Source: Micromonospora lupini (GTDB lineage Bacteria; Actinomycetota; Actinomycetes; Mycobacteriales; Micromonosporaceae). Taken from it: 64,000 bases of DNA. Location: contig NZ_JAPENL010000001.1 of NCBI RefSeq assembly GCF_026342015.1, positions 744,001-808,000 on the forward strand, in the 5' to 3' direction. Shown here piece after piece: positions 26,448 to 35,250 of this stretch. The translations under genes were made by a program, and so were the position numbers. The notes beneath the pieces are model-generated. The model worked only from the letters and a program-made list of their open reading frames with translations. It ran no database searches and was not told the origin of the DNA. Position 1 is the stretch's first letter. The number at the start of each line of letters is the position of its first letter.

Positions 26448-27530
26448 TCAGGCCGTCCGGCCGGCCGCCGCGACGGCCGGTCTGCCGGTGGTCCCGTCGC
26501 CGGCTGGCGCGGGCACCGCCGGCACGGCCTCCAGGACCGACATCGACGACGTCGGCGTGATCCGCGCCAGCCGGAACCCGGCGTCGTCGAGCAGCGCGCG
26601 GAACTCCGGCTCGGTGCGGGTCCGCCCGCCGAAGAGGGCGAGCGCCTTGACGTCCATCACCTTGCCGGTGTCGTCGTGGTTGCCGTAGCGGCTCACCGAC
26701 TCGACGATCACCACTCGGCTGTCGGGCCGGGCGGCGGCGCGTACGTTGCGCAGGATCGTGGCGGCCCGCTCGTCCGGCCAGTCGTGGATGATCGTCTTGA
26801 GCAGGTACACGTCGGCGCCCTCGGGAAGCCTGTCGAAGAAGCTGCCGCCGCGCACCTCGCACCGCTCGGCGACACCCGCGCCTGCCAGCACGTCCGGCGC
26901 CTCGGCGACCACGTGCGGAAGGTCGAGCAGGATCGCGCGCAACTCGCGGTGGCGGGCGAGCAGGCCGGCGACGAAGGTGCCGTGGCCGCTGCCCACGTCC
27001 ACAAGGGTCCGGGCCGTGCCCAGGTCCAGCGCCGGCGCCACGGTTCGCAGCACGAACGGGTTGACGCTCTCGGCCGACCGCTCGAACCGGACGCACTCGT
27101 ACGGGTGGTCGGCGAAGTGGTCGTAGTAGCGGGTCCCGCCGTGCACGTGCCCGAACGCGGTCTCGCCGGTGCGCAGGCTGTGCGTCAGGCGGGCCCACGA
27201 GTAGATGTCAGGTGGCATGAGGGGGAAGCACTCGCGTACCGAGAACGGGTGGTCGCTGCGCAGCGGCTCGGCCAGCGGGGTGAGGCCGAAGACCTCGGGC
27301 GTGACCTCGGTGAAGATGCCCCGGCCGGCGAGCGCCCGCAGGCCACGGGTCAACGCGGCGGGGTCGGCGCCGACGCGCCCGGCCAGCACGTCCACAGGCA
27401 TCGGACCCTCGACGAGCTGGTCGGCGACCGCGAGGTCACACATGACCCGGATGGTGAACGGAACGATGTAGTCGGCCAGTTCGGTGAGGCGGGTGACCGA
27501 CGCGAGGTCGATGCGAGGCGTCACGGGCAT
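26448..27530 (-). CDS. SAM-dependent O-methyltransferase, catalytic His present
   Basis: A 360-residue member of the dimeric small-molecule O-methyltransferase family (TcmN/AcrS-like). The N-terminal dimerisation helices run LTELADYIVPFTIRVM, the SAM site is LVDVGSGHGTF (~176-186), and the catalytic base His249 is in LKTIIHDW. It should methylate a phenolic or similar hydroxyl. TACGGT ends 6 nt before the ATG, so the mRNA is likely leaderless. It is a paralogue of the two tandem proteins at 35344-37413, which have lost this His; this copy is the conventional one of the three. Confidence 0.88.
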   Translation of the reverse strand: MPVTPRIDLASVTRLTELADYIVPFTIRVMCDLAVADQLVEGPMPVDVLAGRVGADPAALTRGLRALAGRGIFTEVTPEVFGLTPLAEPLRSDHPFSVRECFPLMPPDIYSWARLTHSLRTGETAFGHVHGGTRYYDHFADHPYECVRFERSAESVNPFVLRTVAPALDLGTARTLVDVGSGHGTFVAGLLARHRELRAILLDLPHVVAEAPDVLAGAGVAERCEVRGGSFFDRLPEGADVYLLKTIIHDWPDERAATILRNVRAAARPDSRVVIVESVSRYGNHDDTGKVMDVKALALFGGRTRTEPEFRALLDDAGFRLARITPTSSMSVLEAVPAVPAPAGDGTTGRPAVAAAGRTA

Positions 27531-27589
27531 GTCCGTACCGTATCCGGTCGAGCGTTGCGATACCAGATAGCATACGAGACACTTGATAC
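27531..27589. promoter_or_regulatory. divergent promoter with AGATA elements
   Basis: The region contains CCAGATAG (27563-27570), CATACGAGACAC (27571-27582) and TTGATAC (27583-27589). The order ATAC-AGACAC-TGATA is shared with the promoter at 35302-35331. On the minus strand TACGGT (27542-27537) is 6 nt from the methyltransferase ATG. Both flanking genes probably answer to the same regulator. Confidence 0.5.
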
Positions 27590-28987
27590 GTGCATCTGAA
27601 CCTGTTCACCCAGTGCTCGCCGTCGCCGCAGTTCAAGGGGTTCTGGCGGCACCCCGCCGACCGCAGCGCCACCGGCTACCGCGATCTCGGCTACTGGGTC
27701 GAGCTGGGTCGCCGGCTGGAGGCCGCCTGCCTGGACGCGCTCTTCTTCGCCGACGTGCACGGCACGTACGACGTCTACCAGGGCTCCTGGCGGGCAGCCG
27801 TCCGGCATGCCGTGCAGATCCCGTCGATCGACCCGCTGCTCGTGTTGCCGGCGATCGCGGCCACCACCTCCCGGCTGGGCCTCGCCGTCACCTACTCCAC
27901 GACGTACCACGCCCCGTACGAGTGCGCCCGGGTGTTCAGCTCGCTGGACCACCTCACCGGCGGGCGGGTCGCCTGGAACATCGTCACCTCGTATCTGCGG
28001 TCCGCGTCGGCGAACGGGCTGGGGTCGTACCTGGACCACGACGAGCGCTACGACCGGGCCGACGAGTACGTCGAGGTGGCCCGCCGGCTCTGGGAGGAGA
28101 GCTGGGACGACGACGCGGTCCTGCGCGACGCCGCCGCGAACGTCTTCACCGACCCGGACCGGGTGCGCGAGATCGGCCACGACGGCCGCTGGTTCTCCGT
28201 ACGAGGCCCGCACCAGTGCGAGCCGTCGCCGCAGCGCACCCCGGTGCTCTACCAGGCCGGCGCGTCCGGACGGGGAATGACGTTCGCGGCCCGGCACGCC
28301 GAGGTCGTCTTCCTGACCATGGCCGACCCGGCCAGCGGCGCGTCGCAGGTGGCCCGGCTGCGCGCCGAGGTTGCCGCTCACGGGCGCGACCCTCGCGCGG
28401 TCAAGGCGTTGCAGGGCAGCATGGTCATGGTCGCCCCGACCAAGGCGGAGGCACGCCGGCGGGCCGAGGAGTACGTGGCGCTGTGGAGCGGCGAGGGCCA
28501 GCTCGCCAAGTGGTGCGGCTGGATGGACGTGGACCTCGCGGCGTACCCGGACGAGACGCCGGTGGCGGAGATCGCCGGGCAGGGCAGCCAGAGCTTCGTG
28601 GGCTTCCTGCGCCGACTCGGACCCGAGCGCACCTGGACTGTCGGCGACGTGCGCTACCTGGTGGCGACAGCCCGCCGGCCCCGCACCGGAGCGCCGGTGA
28701 CCCTCTTCGGCACTGTCGAGCAGGTCGCCGACCGGATGGAGGAGTGGTGCGCGGTGGCCGACGTGGACGGTTTCAACCTCATCCCCTGCCCGACGACCCA
28801 GGGCATCGACGACATCTGCGACCTGCTGGTGCCGGAGTTGCAGCGGCGCGGCCTGTTCCGCACCGCGTACGACCCGGCCGAGCGGACCCTGCGGGAGCGC
28901 TACTTCGGCGCCGGCGCGACAGTGCCGGCCCGGGTGCCGGCACGGGACACGCAGGCGCCGGCCGAACCCGCCACGACCCGCGGCTGA
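27590..28987 (+). CDS. NtaA/SnaA/DszA-type FMN-dependent monooxygenase
   Basis: This 465-residue bacterial-luciferase-fold enzyme has the branch hallmarks MHLNLFTQCSPS at the start, ALFFADVHGTYDVY, GRVAWNIVTSYLRSASANGLG and a late QAGASGRGMTFAARHAE. Members oxidise substrates with FMNH2 supplied by a separate reductase, including Baeyer-Villiger, N-dealkylating and sulfone-cleaving reactions. GTG 27590 gives the family's usual first residues. The nearest reductase is at 60162-60746. Downstream lie three 49-bp repeats. Confidence 0.85.
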   Translation: MHLNLFTQCSPSPQFKGFWRHPADRSATGYRDLGYWVELGRRLEAACLDALFFADVHGTYDVYQGSWRAAVRHAVQIPSIDPLLVLPAIAATTSRLGLAVTYSTTYHAPYECARVFSSLDHLTGGRVAWNIVTSYLRSASANGLGSYLDHDERYDRADEYVEVARRLWEESWDDDAVLRDAAANVFTDPDRVREIGHDGRWFSVRGPHQCEPSPQRTPVLYQAGASGRGMTFAARHAEVVFLTMADPASGASQVARLRAEVAAHGRDPRAVKALQGSMVMVAPTKAEARRRAEEYVALWSGEGQLAKWCGWMDVDLAAYPDETPVAEIAGQGSQSFVGFLRRLGPERTWTVGDVRYLVATARRPRTGAPVTLFGTVEQVADRMEEWCAVADVDGFNLIPCPTTQGIDDICDLLVPELQRRGLFRTAYDPAERTLRERYFGAGATVPARVPARDTQAPAEPATTRG

Positions 28988-29023
28988 CCGTCGAGCGAGC
29001 CGCCTGGGCCGCTCGCTGCTCGC

Positions 29024-29171
29024 GCGCCGCGGCCTGAACAGCGCCGCGCTCAGAACATCTGCGCTCAGAGCGGCGCCGCGGCCTGCACAGCGCCGCGCTC
29101 AGAACATCTGCGCTCAGAGCGGGGCCGCGGCCTGCACAGCGCCGCGCTCGGAACAATGCCGTACTCAGAGC
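29024..29171. repeat. three tandem 49-bp repeats between convergent genes
   Basis: Units begin at 29024, 29073 and 29122, each with GCCGCGGCCTG followed by CGCGCTCAGAACATCTGCG. The CTCAGAACATC block also matches the last codons and stop of the flanking monooxygenase gene at 29179-29189, so the array may have grown from that gene end. Each unit can form small CGCTC/GAGCG hairpins and may stop transcription from both sides. No gene is seen in 28988-29180. Confidence 0.75.
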
Positions 29172-29180
29172 GGCGCCGGG

Positions 29181-30332
29181 TCAGAACATCGTCGTGTCGA
29201 CGTCCGCGCCGGAGAGCAGGGCGCCGACGGTGGCGTAGCTGTCGCGGCTGTTGACGAAGTGCTGCGTCGCGGTGTTGATGTCGCGCAGCCGACGTTGCAG
29301 CGGCGAGGAGTCGAACACTGTCGACGCGCCGGCCAGCGCGTACGCCGTCTGCACGGCCTGGAGCGCGGTGGCCGTGACCTGCGTGGCGGTGGCGCGCAGG
29401 CAGGCGCGGTCCAGCGCGCTGAGCACCTCGCCGCGCCGCGCGGTCTCCCAGGCCCCGGCCGCCTCGCGGTGCAGCAACGCCCGGGCCGCGCGCAGGGCCA
29501 CGTGGGCCTCGCCGAGGCGGTCGTGGAAAACCGGGGAGTCGGCAAGCGACCGGGTGCTGAACGTCCGGCGGCGGCCGGCGGCGGCGTGCGCCGCCGCGTC
29601 GTGCACGGCCCCCTGCGCGATGCCGAGGTCGACAGCCGCGATGAGCAGCCCGGCCTGGGCGATCCGGAAGACGGTACGGCGCACGTCGTCGCCGTCGCCG
29701 ACGAGGCTGAAGCCGCGGTGCTCGGGGCAGGTGCGGCCGGCCGCCCGCACGTCCTGGCTGGCCGTGCCGCGCAGGCCCAGCACCTGCCAGGTGTCGACAG
29801 GCTCCAGCTCCCCTGCGGGGAAGAGCACCATCCGGGTCAGCGGTGCCCCGTTGGGCAGGGTCCGGGGGGTCCGCCCGTCGAGCACGATGCAGTTCAGGTA
29901 GATCCAGCTCGCCTGCGGGCTGCCGGTCACGAACGGCCACTGGCCGCTGACCCGCCAGCCGCCCGCCCCGTCCGGGGCCGCCCGGCCCTTGGGCGCCACC
30001 GCGCCGGCGCCCAACACGTCCGGGCCGTGCGCGTAGATCTCGTCGCGGGCGGCGTCGGGAAAGCAGGCGAACAGCAGGTGCGCCAGGCCGACCTGGCCGA
30101 TCAGCCAGCCGGTGGAGGCGTCCGCCGTGGACAGCTGCTCGATGACGCGCAGCGCCTCGACCAGCGGCAGGTCGGCGCCACCGTACGCGGCAGGCACCAG
30201 CATCCGCAGGCAGCCCGCCGCGCTCAGCTCGGCGAGAACGTCCTCGGGGACCCGACCCGCCCGGTCAATCTCCGCCGCGCGCTCGGCGAGCGCGGGGAGC
30301 AGTCCGTCGACGCGGGGAAGCGTACTGGTCAC
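29181..30332 (-). CDS. class D flavin-dependent monooxygenase (HsaA/DszC-like, acyl-CoA dehydrogenase fold)
   Basis: The 383-residue protein has the acyl-CoA dehydrogenase fold but the sequence habit of two-component hydroxylases: VPAAYGGADLPLVEALRVIEQLSTADASTGWLIGQVG, then VSGQWPFVTGSPQASWIYLN, and a C-terminus with QRRLRDINTATQHFVNSRDSY. These enzymes hydroxylate aromatic carbons or oxidise N or S using reduced flavin from a partner. TAGAGT ends 6 nt before GTG 30332, suggesting a leaderless mRNA. It is divergent from the FAAL operon. An aryl hydroxylation role would fit a cluster that builds an aryl starter. Confidence 0.83.
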   Translation of the reverse strand: MTSTLPRVDGLLPALAERAAEIDRAGRVPEDVLAELSAAGCLRMLVPAAYGGADLPLVEALRVIEQLSTADASTGWLIGQVGLAHLLFACFPDAARDEIYAHGPDVLGAGAVAPKGRAAPDGAGGWRVSGQWPFVTGSPQASWIYLNCIVLDGRTPRTLPNGAPLTRMVLFPAGELEPVDTWQVLGLRGTASQDVRAAGRTCPEHRGFSLVGDGDDVRRTVFRIAQAGLLIAAVDLGIAQGAVHDAAAHAAAGRRRTFSTRSLADSPVFHDRLGEAHVALRAARALLHREAAGAWETARRGEVLSALDRACLRATATQVTATALQAVQTAYALAGASTVFDSSPLQRRLRDINTATQHFVNSRDSYATVGALLSGADVDTTMF

Positions 30333-30424
30333 GGTTGGACTCTATCGCCTTCCTCGTATCTTGTTTAGCCTTGTATCTGCTATCAATCTCGGATAGACGT
30401 ACTGGGGGAGGAGGTGACGGGCCG
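30333..30424. promoter_or_regulatory. divergent promoter with two AGATAC elements
   Basis: On the minus strand, CAGATAC (30379-30373) and CAAGATAC (30363-30356) lie 17 bp apart. TAGAGT (30344-30339) is 6 nt from the monooxygenase start, and 11 nt separate it from the nearer element. On the plus strand the FAAL gene has a strong GGAGGAGG ribosome site. Confidence 0.55.
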
Positions 30425-32152
30425 ATGACCGTACGCGCCGTGTCGGAATCGCCGCTGCTGAGCTGGCTGGAGCGTCCCCGGCAGGACCGGGGTGTGCACT
30501 TCGCCGCCGGCGGCGACGACTGGACCTTCCTGTCGTACGCCGAGCTGGCCGACCGGACCCGGGTGATCCTGGCCGGCCTGCGGGCGGTCGGGGTGACGCC
30601 TGGCGACGTGGTGTCCATCGTCGAGCCCGCCGGCCCCGACTTCGTCGCCACGCTGTTCGCCGCGATGGCCGCCGGTGCGGCGCCCTCGCCGATCGCCCCA
30701 CCGCTGAACTTCCAGGACCGCGCGGTCTACGGGGAGCACGTGTCGGGTCTCCTGCGCGCCGCCGCGCCGCGGGTGGTGGTCTGCGCGGCCACCCTCACCG
30801 CAGCCATCGCGCCGCTTGCCGAAAGCGCCGGGGTCCCGCGCGTGCTGAGCGCCGACGAGCTGGCCGACGCCGCCGGCGGATCCCGGGGGGCGGTCGCGGA
30901 TCCCGGCCCGCTGGCCCTGCTGCAGTTCACGTCCGGCTCCAGCGGCCGCGCCCGCGGCGTGCAGGTGCCGCACGCCGCGCTTGCCGCGAACGTCGCGGCG
31001 ATCCGGCGGTGGCTCGCGATGACCCCCGACGACCCGACCGCGTCCTGGCTGCCGGTGCACCACGACATGGGTCTCATCGGCTGCCTGGTCACTCCGGTGG
31101 TCAACACCAGCGACCTGTGGCTGATGCCGCCGGAGGAGTTCGTCCGCAACCCCGGGCGCTACCTGCGCTGCTTCGGGGCGCACGGCGCGCGGCTGACCTC
31201 GATGCCGAACTTCGGGCTGGAGTACATCGCCCGCCGCGTTCGTCCCGAGGCGCTCACCGGGCTGGACTTCTCCGCCTGGCGCGCGGTCATCATCGGCGCC
31301 GAACGCGTCGACGCCGAGGCGCTGCGCCGCTTCTGCGCGCTGCTCGGCCCGCACGGCTTCGACACGCGCGCGCTGCTGCCCGCGTACGGGCTGGCCGAGG
31401 CGACCCTTGCCGTCACCGGGCTGCCGCTCGACGAGCTGTACCACGCCGTCGAGCTGCGCCCCGACCGGCTGCGGCTGGGCGCGCGGGCCGTCGATGACCC
31501 GGCCGAACCGGTCGACGGCGGCGTCGAGGCGTACCCGGTGGTGGGTTGCGGACGACCGCTGACCGGGGTGCGGGTGCGGATCGTGGACGAGGCGGGCACG
31601 CCGCTGCCGGACGGGGTGGTCGGCGAGATCGAGGTGCACGGTCCGTCGGTCGCCCAGGGGTACGTCAACGAGGCCGACTCGGCGTCGCAGACCGCGCTGG
31701 GCGGCGGGGTGCTGCGCACCGCCGACGCCGGGTTCCTGCACGACGGGCAGTTGCACGTGCTGGGCCGGCTCGGCGACAGCATGAAGGTACGCGGCCGGGC
31801 GGTCTTCGCCGAGGATCTCGAGTGGGCCATCTGCCGCCCCGGGGTGCCGGCGCAGCGGATGGCCGCGCTGCTTGGCCACCGCGCCGGCACCGCGACAGTG
31901 GTGGCCGTCTTCGAACAGGCCCAGCCGGAGTGGCTGGCGCAGGCGGAGCGCGAGCTGCGCCGCCGGGCGGAGGGCGCGCAGGTGGTCATCGTGGACGCGC
32001 CACGCGGCACCATCACCCGCACCTCAAGCGGCAAACCCAAACGACGCCAGCTGTGGCAGGCGTTCGTCGATGACCGGCTGCCCGGCACCGTGGTCACCAC
32101 GGGACCGGGAGGTCAGCGGGACCAGACCGAGCAGAAGACGACGGCGTCCTGA
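30425..32152 (+). CDS. fatty acyl-AMP ligase (FAAL)
   Basis: The 575-residue ANL enzyme has the ATP loop LLQFTSGSSGRARGV, the FAAL-type WLPVHHDMGLIG, YGLAEATLAVTG, and a C-terminal RTSSGKPKRRQLW with the catalytic Lys. FAALs adenylate carboxylic acids and hand them to a carrier protein rather than CoA. ATG 30425 is chosen for its strong ribosome site; the frame remains open upstream. The next gene, 24 bp on, encodes a stand-alone ACP, its likely acceptor. This gives the cluster a second acid-loading route besides the aryl-AMP ligase at 33658-35250. Confidence 0.88.
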   Translation: MTVRAVSESPLLSWLERPRQDRGVHFAAGGDDWTFLSYAELADRTRVILAGLRAVGVTPGDVVSIVEPAGPDFVATLFAAMAAGAAPSPIAPPLNFQDRAVYGEHVSGLLRAAAPRVVVCAATLTAAIAPLAESAGVPRVLSADELADAAGGSRGAVADPGPLALLQFTSGSSGRARGVQVPHAALAANVAAIRRWLAMTPDDPTASWLPVHHDMGLIGCLVTPVVNTSDLWLMPPEEFVRNPGRYLRCFGAHGARLTSMPNFGLEYIARRVRPEALTGLDFSAWRAVIIGAERVDAEALRRFCALLGPHGFDTRALLPAYGLAEATLAVTGLPLDELYHAVELRPDRLRLGARAVDDPAEPVDGGVEAYPVVGCGRPLTGVRVRIVDEAGTPLPDGVVGEIEVHGPSVAQGYVNEADSASQTALGGGVLRTADAGFLHDGQLHVLGRLGDSMKVRGRAVFAEDLEWAICRPGVPAQRMAALLGHRAGTATVVAVFEQAQPEWLAQAERELRRRAEGAQVVIVDAPRGTITRTSSGKPKRRQLWQAFVDDRLPGTVVTTGPGGQRDQTEQKTTAS

Positions 32153-32176
32153 GGGACGTTCGGACAGGAGGCGGGA

Positions 32177-32482
32177 ATGACCGACGCGACCAGGTCGACG
32201 ACAGCCGAGGTGCGGACCGAGGCGGAGGTGCGGGACTCGGTGACGGCGATCGTCACCGAACTGGCGCCCAACCCGGAGCAGACCGAGGGGGCGGGTGACT
32301 CGCGGCTGGTCGAGGACCTCGGCTTCCACTCCCTCGCGCTGCTTGAGTTGGCCTTCACCCTTGAGGACGAGTTCGAGCTGCCGCCCATCGACGAGACGAC
32401 GGCCCGCAAGATCGTCACGATCGACGCGGTGGTGGAGCACGTGAAGGACATCCTGCGCTCGCGCGGCGAGCTGGCCAGTTGA
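32177..32482 (+). CDS. acyl carrier protein with GFHSL pantetheine site
   Basis: A 101-residue carrier protein with motif LVEDLGFHSLALLELAFTLEDEFE. The phosphopantetheine Ser is present, but the usual Asp before it is His. Helices II and III (acidic LEDEFELPPIDETTARKI) look normal. It lies between the FAAL and a methyltransferase gene that starts inside its last codons (TTGA), so the acyl group loaded by the FAAL may be methylated or used here before passing to the PKS or NRPS. Confidence 0.88.
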   Translation: MTDATRSTTAEVRTEAEVRDSVTAIVTELAPNPEQTEGAGDSRLVEDLGFHSLALLELAFTLEDEFELPPIDETTARKIVTIDAVVEHVKDILRSRGELAS

Positions 32483-33615
32483 CCGGCCGCCCGGGGCACG
32501 CGCCGGGCACGGCGACACTGCGCCCGCCGGTGCCCGGCGAGCCGGACCAGCGGGCCCGGGCGTTGTCGCTGCGGCTGTTCCTGGCCATGCTGCACACCCA
32601 GGAGCTGCTGGCCGGCTACCTGGGCGCCCGGCTGGGGCTGTACGAGGCGCTGGACCGTGGCCCGGCCGACGTGGCCGAGCTGTGCGCGCGTACCGGGATC
32701 GACAGCCGGTACGCGCGCGAGTGGCTGGAACAGCAGGCGGTCGCCGGGTTCGTCGACGTGGACGACGTGACGGCCGCCCCCGAGCGGCGGGTCTACCGGC
32801 TGCCGCCGGGGCACGCCGAGGTGCTGCTCGCCTCGGACAGCCCGCTGTCACTTGTGTCGCTGACCATGCTGCCGCTGGGCGGGGTGGCCGCCGCGTTGCC
32901 GGCGCTGCTGGAGGCGTACCGCACCGGCGGCGGTGTGCCCGACGAGGTGTACGGCGACGACTGGCGGCACGGGCACTCGGGCGCCAACCGCGCGCTGTTC
33001 ACGTACTCCCTGCCGGGGTGGCTCTCCTCGGCGCTGCCGCAGCTCCACGAGCGGCTCGCCGCCGCGCCGAGCCGGATCGCCGACATCGGCTGCGGCGCGG
33101 GCTGGGCGGCGGTCGCGCTGGCCCGGGCGTACCCCCTCGCCGAGGTCGACGGCTACGACCTGGACGCGCCGACGGTGGCCGCGGCGCAGGCGAACGCCGC
33201 GTCCGCAGGCGTCGCCGACCGCGTGCGGTTCCATCGGCGCGACGCCGCGGATCCGGAGCTGGCCGGCCGGTACGACCTGGTCTGCGTCTTCGACGCGCTG
33301 CACGAGATGAGCCAGCCGGTGTCGGTGCTGGCGGCCTGTCGGCGGCTGCGCGCCGACGGTGGCGCGGTGGTGGTGCTCGACGCCAAGGTGGCGCACCGGT
33401 TCGTCGCGCCCGGCGACGAGGTCGAGCGTTTCCAGTACGCCACGAGCGTGCTGCACTGTCTGCCGGCCGGTCTGGCCGCGCCCGGCTCGACGGCCAGCGG
33501 CACGGTCCTGCGGCCCGCGCAGGTCCGCCGGTTCGCCACCGAGGCCGGCTTCGCCGACATGCAGATCGTGCCCGTGGACGACCGGTTCCACAGGCTGTAC
33601 CACCTGACCGGCTGA
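32479..33615 (+). CDS. class I SAM-dependent methyltransferase with winged-helix N-terminus
   Basis: The 378-residue protein has an N-terminal winged-helix-like region (LYEALDRGPADVAELCARTGIDSRYAREWLEQQAV) and a Rossmann methyltransferase core with IADIGCGAGWAAVALA, GYDLDAPTV and VFDALHEM. Similar two-domain methyltransferases act on small molecules in actinobacteria. The start is a TTG overlapping the ACP stop, implying translational coupling. Its substrate may be the ACP-bound acyl group or a free intermediate. No catalytic base can be named with confidence. Confidence 0.8.
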   Translation: MTGRPGHAPGTATLRPPVPGEPDQRARALSLRLFLAMLHTQELLAGYLGARLGLYEALDRGPADVAELCARTGIDSRYAREWLEQQAVAGFVDVDDVTAAPERRVYRLPPGHAEVLLASDSPLSLVSLTMLPLGGVAAALPALLEAYRTGGGVPDEVYGDDWRHGHSGANRALFTYSLPGWLSSALPQLHERLAAAPSRIADIGCGAGWAAVALARAYPLAEVDGYDLDAPTVAAAQANAASAGVADRVRFHRRDAADPELAGRYDLVCVFDALHEMSQPVSVLAACRRLRADGGAVVVLDAKVAHRFVAPGDEVERFQYATSVLHCLPAGLAAPGSTASGTVLRPAQVRRFATEAGFADMQIVPVDDRFHRLYHLTG

Positions 33616-33620
33616 AGCGG

Positions 33621-33650
33621 GCGGGGGAGGGCGGCGACGCCTTCCCCCGC
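33621..33650. terminator. 13-bp hairpin between convergent operons
   Basis: GCGGGGGAGGGCG (33621-33633) pairs with CGCCTTCCCCCGC (33638-33650) around GCGA, with a single G-U pair. Outer CTGAAGC and GCTTCAG arms extend it. It lies between the methyltransferase stop and the aryl-AMP ligase stop and is probably bidirectional. Confidence 0.75.
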
Positions 33651-33657
33651 GTCGGCT

Positions 33658-35250
33658 TCAGCCCGCCAGCTCGACGCCGAGCGCCCGCTTGTCCACCTTG
33701 CCCACAGCGGTGTGCGGCAGCGCCGTGCGCAGCTCCAACCGGTCGGGCAGCTTGTACGCGGCGAGCCCCCGGTCGGTGAGGAAGTCACGCAGTTGCCCAA
33801 GCGTGGGGGCGTCGGCGCGGGGGACGACCACCGCGCAGGTCTTCTCGCCCAGGACCCGGTCGGGGACGGCGAGCACGGCGACCTCGCGGACCGCCGGGTG
33901 GGCGAGCAGATGCTCCTCGACCTCGCCGGCCGGGACCTTCTCGCCGCCCCGGTTGACGACCTCCTTGATCCGGCCGACCACGACCAGCTCACCCGTCGGC
34001 GTCCACCGGACCAGGTCCCCGGTGCGCAGGAAGCCGTCCGGGGTGAAGGTGTGCGCGTTGTACTCCGGCACCCGGTAGTAGCCGCGCAGGGTGGTCGGCC
34101 CGCGCACGGTCAGCTCACCCACCTCGCCGGCCGCGACCTGCCGGCCGTCCTCGTCGACGATCCGGAACTCGTCGGCGGCCGACAGCGGACGGCCCTGGGT
34201 GTGCGCGGCCAGCTCCGGCGGGTCGTCCGGGCGGGTGCAGCAGATCGGGCCCTCGGCCATGCCGAAGAAGTGCGCCAGGCGGATCCCCAGCTCCCGGGTC
34301 ACCCGGTCGGCCACCGCGGGACTGAGGTTGGCGCCGCCGACCTCCACCACCAGGCCGCTCAGGTCGGCGCCGAGCACCGGCGCGAGGTCGGCCCACAGCG
34401 GCAGGAAGGGCGGCATCAGCGTGGTCAGGGTGACCCGCTCGCGGGCGATCAGCCGGAACGCCTCGTCGGGGCTGGGACTGCCGGCCAGCACGGCCGTGGC
34501 GCCGACCCGCAGCGCGCCGAGGACGCCGGGGCAGCCGAGCGCCGCGTTGTGGGCGACCGGCAGCGCCGCGAGATAGACCCCGTCCGGCCCGAAACCCATC
34601 GCCGCCGCCGTCGCCCGAAGCTGGTACGCGTAGTCGTCGTGGGTGCGGGGGATCAGCTTCGGCAGACCTGTCGAGCCGCCGGAGAGCAGGAAGAACGCGA
34701 CGTCCGACGGGTCCGGGGCGGGCAGCGGCACCGGCTCGGCGTCCACCTCGGACAGGGCGGTGAACTCGCCGGGGTCGCCGACGACGAACACCTCCCGCAG
34801 CGACGGCGTCTCGGCGCGTACGTCGGCGGCGAGCTTGCGCAGGTCGTACCCCTGGACCTGGTCGACGGTCACGTACGCGACCGCCTCGGTGTGCGCGCAC
34901 AGGTGACCGATCTCGGCACGCCGGTGCGCCGGCAGGGCCAGCACGGGCAGCGCACCCAGGCGGAACAGCGCCAGGCACAGCACCACGAACTCGACGCTGT
35001 TGGGCAGTTGGACCACCACCCGGTCGTGCCGGCCGATGCCGTGGGCCCGCAGCCCGGCGGCCATCCGTTCGGCCCGGCGGTCGAGGTCGCCGTAGGACAC
35101 CCGCCGGTCGCCGGTGACAAGCGCGACGCGCTCCGGGTCTGTCCGCGCCCAATCCCGGCCCAGGTCGGCGAGGGACTCGCCGCGCCAGTAGCCCTGCGCG
35201 CGGTAACGCTCGGCCAGCTCCCGCGGCCAGCTCACACATCCGTCCAGCAT
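33658..35250 (-). CDS. aryl-AMP ligase (EntE/DhbE family) with enlarged substrate pocket
   Basis: The 530-residue stand-alone ligase matches 2,3-dihydroxybenzoate/salicylate-AMP ligases: WPRELAERYRAQGYWRG at the start, LLSGGSTGLPKLIPRTHDDY, FGMAEGPICCTRPDDP and HTAVGKVDKRAL. These enzymes adenylate an aryl acid and load an ArCP; the ArCP at the start of NRPS 1 is the obvious acceptor. The family's HN(Y/F) pocket motif reads HNA (HNAALGCPGVLG), so a bulky aromatic pocket residue is missing. That suits a larger acid than salicylate, and no salicylate synthase is present. The start is backed by GGGAGG 7 nt upstream. Confidence 0.9.
   Translation of the reverse strand: MLDGCVSWPRELAERYRAQGYWRGESLADLGRDWARTDPERVALVTGDRRVSYGDLDRRAERMAAGLRAHGIGRHDRVVVQLPNSVEFVVLCLALFRLGALPVLALPAHRRAEIGHLCAHTEAVAYVTVDQVQGYDLRKLAADVRAETPSLREVFVVGDPGEFTALSEVDAEPVPLPAPDPSDVAFFLLSGGSTGLPKLIPRTHDDYAYQLRATAAAMGFGPDGVYLAALPVAHNAALGCPGVLGALRVGATAVLAGSPSPDEAFRLIARERVTLTTLMPPFLPLWADLAPVLGADLSGLVVEVGGANLSPAVADRVTRELGIRLAHFFGMAEGPICCTRPDDPPELAAHTQGRPLSAADEFRIVDEDGRQVAAGEVGELTVRGPTTLRGYYRVPEYNAHTFTPDGFLRTGDLVRWTPTGELVVVGRIKEVVNRGGEKVPAGEVEEHLLAHPAVREVAVLAVPDRVLGEKTCAVVVPRADAPTLGQLRDFLTDRGLAAYKLPDRLELRTALPHTAVGKVDKRALGVELAG

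Noticed and set aside
29024..29171. CRISPR array
   Set aside because: The repeats are directly adjacent with no unique spacers, and no cas genes are present.
32177..32482. ACP judged non-functional because DSL reads HSL
   Set aside because: The modified Ser is present and the helices are normal. The residue before it varies in carrier proteins, so I kept it as functional.
33658..35250. Salicylate-capped siderophore (pyochelin or yersiniabactin analogue) as the product
   Set aside because: No salicylate or isochorismate synthase gene is present, the ligase pocket motif is altered, and a whole reducing PKS is present instead. A metallophore role is still possible, but not with a salicyl cap made here.
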